DNA of 64,000 bases, taken from Thalassobacter stenotrophicus. Lineage in GTDB: Bacteria > Pseudomonadota > Alphaproteobacteria > Rhodobacterales > Rhodobacteraceae. The stretch lies in contig NZ_CYRX01000024.1 in NCBI RefSeq assembly GCF_001458315.1, positions 49,145 to 113,144 of the forward strand. Direction: 5' to 3'. A model generated the notes under the pieces. It had not been told where the DNA came from. It ran no database searches and saw only the letters and a program-made list of their open reading frames with translations. This document shows, piece by piece, positions 61,996 to 64,000 of the stretch (the stretch's first letter is position 1; the number at the start of each line of letters is the position of its first letter). A program made the translations under genes and the position numbers.

Positions 61996-63485
61996 GGTGG
62001 TGTCTCGTCCTTCAGCGCCTTGAGAAAGCAAACGACCAGTAAGAGAACCACAAAGACAAACGGCAAAGCCCCTAATGCAATGATCGATTTCACAGCACCA
62101 ATACTGCCCGACAGGATCATCACAAGACCAAGAGCCCCCAAGATAACACCCCACCCTAGCTTCACTCGGGTAGAGGGGTTCAGGTCCCCACGGGTGGAAA
62201 ACATACCCAGCACAAATGCCGCGCTTACCACACTCGTCACCAGAAATAGAAACGCCGCAAGCAGTGTCAGCACAATGGTCACGTTCGATAGCGGGTACTG
62301 TCGCAGCATGTAGAAAGTCACGGCGCCGGTATCATCACGCACCAAATCAAGAACAGGCAGGCTATCATTCAAGGCGGCGGCAAACCCCGCGCCGCCAAAA
62401 ATACCAAACCACATCACTGAGAATGCCGAAGGCGCGACGATCACACCCAAAAGGTATTCGCGGATCGTCCGCCCCTTGGAAATGCGCGCAATAAAAACCC
62501 CAACAAACGGCGCCCAAGCCAGCCACCAGACCATGTAGGTCAGCGTCCAATCCTGAAACCAGCCGACCGTTACCTCATCCATAAAGGTAAAAGTCCGAAA
62601 CCCCTGCACAAAGAAACTGCCAAGGTATTCCCCCCCAGCCTGAACTAATCCACCCATGATCGTATGGGTCGGCCCAGCAAGCAGCACATAAAGCATCAGG
62701 ACAACCGCAATGGCCATTGCAATGTTGGACAACAGCGCCATCCCCTTGCTCAGATCGACAGTCAACGGCGGCAGGTACGCTACGACAAGAACTGCGAACA
62801 CCGCCAACATGAGCGTGATACCCTGCGCCTCCATCCCGAACAGGATTTCGACACCATCAGCGATCTGAAACACGCCCATAGCAACCGAGCCCCCCAGCCC
62901 AATCGCAATAGCAACAATTGCCAGAAGATCAGACAGCCACGCCACCCCGCGCGGAATGGGTCCTTGGCCAAAAACAGCCAAGATCGGCGAGCCGATTAAG
63001 GTTGGCCATCCCTTGCGGAAGCCAAAATATCCGATCACAAGCCCCGACAAAGCATAGATCGCCCACGCATGAAAACCCCAATGAAAGTTGGTCACAAACA
63101 AGGAAGCGGACACCGCGTCAACGCCTTCGGCTCCATCAAGAGCGATGAAGTGTGTCAGTGGCTCTGCGGTGCCCCAATATAGCAGCCCCACCCCCATGCC
63201 GGCCGCAAATAGCATCGTCAGCCAAGAAAGCGTTGAAAATTCGGGCGTATCGTCATCCGCTCCGATCACGATACTTCCGTAGCGGGAGAAGGCCAAAGCC
63301 ACGCTCGTGATGAGAATGAAACTGACCGTCAACATGATGAACCATGCCCGAGAGGTGAACTGGATTATGATCAACCGCCGCGCCAGCGCCGTCAGCCCAG
63401 CGGTATCAATAATGCCCCAAACCGCTATCCCGCCCGTGATCGCCAAAGCGATCATAAGCATCGGATTGCGCAAAAGGCCCGACAT
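61992..63485 (-). CDS. BCCT-family betaine/choline/carnitine transporter
   Basis: A 497-residue, twelve-segment membrane protein. The family motif GMGVGLLYWGTAEPL and the signature around WTLTYMVWWLAWAPFVGVFIARISKGRT (read in two parts) are present. BCCT proteins import quaternary ammonium compounds with Na+ or H+. The substrate is probably a betaine or related osmolyte; the C-terminus is short, with no long osmosensing tail as in BetP. Confidence 0.92.
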   Translation of the reverse strand: MSGLLRNPMLMIALAITGGIAVWGIIDTAGLTALARRLIIIQFTSRAWFIMLTVSFILITSVALAFSRYGSIVIGADDDTPEFSTLSWLTMLFAAGMGVGLLYWGTAEPLTHFIALDGAEGVDAVSASLFVTNFHWGFHAWAIYALSGLVIGYFGFRKGWPTLIGSPILAVFGQGPIPRGVAWLSDLLAIVAIAIGLGGSVAMGVFQIADGVEILFGMEAQGITLMLAVFAVLVVAYLPPLTVDLSKGMALLSNIAMAIAVVLMLYVLLAGPTHTIMGGLVQAGGEYLGSFFVQGFRTFTFMDEVTVGWFQDWTLTYMVWWLAWAPFVGVFIARISKGRTIREYLLGVIVAPSAFSVMWFGIFGGAGFAAALNDSLPVLDLVRDDTGAVTFYMLRQYPLSNVTIVLTLLAAFLFLVTSVVSAAFVLGMFSTRGDLNPSTRVKLGWGVILGALGLVMILSGSIGAVKSIIALGALPFVFVVLLLVVCFLKALKDETPP

Positions 63486-63487
63486 AC

Positions 63488-64000
63488 TCAGTTGGCCCCC
63501 ATATCAGTTGATGCTTCGGCGGGCTCTGCCCCCATCTCATCCATTTTTACGCCAAAGAAGATCGCATAGAGGGTCGGCACCACGATCAACGTCAGGATCG
63601 TTGCGAAGCTCAGCCCACAGATGATGACAACGGCCAAGGAGTTAAAGAACGGGTCCCAAATGAGCGGGATTACCCCCAAAACAGTCGTCACAACCCCAAG
63701 CGTGACAGGGCGGGCTCGGCTGACAGCCGCATCTAGGACCGATTGCATACGCGCCCTGCCCGCTGCAATCAAACTGTCGGTTTCATCAATCAAAACGATA
63801 GCATTCTTAATCAACATACCCGTCAGTGAGAGGATGCCAAGGATGGCCATAAACTCGAGCGCGGTCTGTGTAATAACCAGCCCCCAAACGACGCCGATCA
63901 AAGCCAAAGGCACCGTCAGCCAGATGATCAGTGGCTGACGCACGGGGCTTTGTTGCACAAACCCGCTTGGGGACGTGTTTCCCCTGACCCCGGACGGATT
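63488..64000 (-). CDS. RND-family efflux permease, C-terminal part
   Basis: The window holds only the last 170 or so residues; the frame is open to the right edge. Four to five membrane helices typical of the AcrB/HAE1 C-terminal half are seen: LIIWLTVPLALIGVVWGL, FMAILGILSLTGMLIKNAIVLID (the conserved Gly-Met-Leu-Ile-Lys-Asn motif) and ARPVTLGVVTTVLGVIPL. It ends 2 bp before the BCCT start. A short acidic tail follows the last helix. Confidence 0.9.
   Translation of the reverse strand, partial: NPSGVRGNTSPSGFVQQSPVRQPLIIWLTVPLALIGVVWGLVITQTALEFMAILGILSLTGMLIKNAIVLIDETDSLIAAGRARMQSVLDAAVSRARPVTLGVVTTVLGVIPLIWDPFFNSLAVVIICGLSFATILTLIVVPTLYAIFFGVKMDEMGAEPAEASTDMGAN

Noticed and set aside
1..64000. 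tRNA, rRNA, transposase, integrase or attachment sites
   Set aside because: No cloverleaf-like sequence, ribosomal RNA stretch, recombinase motif or flanking direct repeat was seen on reading both strands.

Overview
The window is chromosomal DNA of an alphaproteobacterium, almost certainly a Roseobacter-clade member of the Rhodobacteraceae that makes bacteriochlorophyll (an aerobic anoxygenic phototroph). The evidence is a pucB-pucA-pucC light-harvesting 2 operon with twin PpsR/CrtJ-type boxes, an Irr/ICE-type iron box in front of a Dps gene, a single-cysteine DksA of the alphaproteobacterial kind, DUF2927, DUF1194 and DUF502 family genes, and a TGAGTATTTT-type intergenic element that I remember as common in this order. 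I see no rRNA, tRNA, CRISPR array, transposase or phage gene. Composition looks uniform apart from AT-rich promoters, so this reads as ordinary, gene-dense chromosome and not as an island. The species cannot be named from the sequence.

Layout. 1-12.7 kb: start of a TctC solute-binding gene (cut by the left edge), a divergent ScfR/XRE-type regulator, a secreted trypsin-like protease, an FAD monooxygenase, DksA, MoxR and VWA (CoxE) genes, a DUF2927 lipoprotein with a GNAT gene, an M48 protease, a LysE exporter coupled to psuK-psuG (pseudouridine breakdown), and DUF502. 12.7-22 kb: thyX, a glyoxalase, a DUF1194 protein, a Flp-like pilin, the yajC-secD-secF-TSUP-Mth938 operon, a NYN-domain protein, serS and a GST. 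22-39 kb: catabolic genes, namely xylB, a hyuA-hyuB-oxidase set, an aldo/keto reductase, gamma-glutamyltransferase, a CO/xanthine-dehydrogenase-type small and medium subunit pair without a large subunit, and a dimethylglycine-dehydrogenase-like fusion; dps lies among them.

38.9-47.4 kb holds the least familiar locus: eight co-directional, mostly overlapping genes encoding a membrane-anchored Ser/Thr kinase, an FHA protein, a PP2C phosphatase, a degenerate P-loop protein, a large dynamin-like GTPase, a small GTPase, a roadblock-like protein and an unknown protein. It looks like a complete eukaryote-type phosphosignalling and GTPase device. No type VI secretion gene is present.

48.9-52.2 kb is the puc operon: pucB, pucA (with an unusual C-terminal extension and Phe44-Leu45), pucC, and, overlapping pucC by 4 bp, a gene whose product carries eight tandem repeats of exactly 25 residues. 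52.3-61.7 kb is a nine-gene sugar-acid operon (tctC-tctB-tctA, rhamnonate-dehydratase-like, DHDPS-family enzyme, GntR, PdxA-like, HIBADH-like, ketoglutarate-semialdehyde-dehydrogenase-like) with an operator candidate at its head and a strong terminator at its end. The window closes with a BCCT transporter, a coupled 32-residue membrane peptide, and the end of an RND efflux permease gene.
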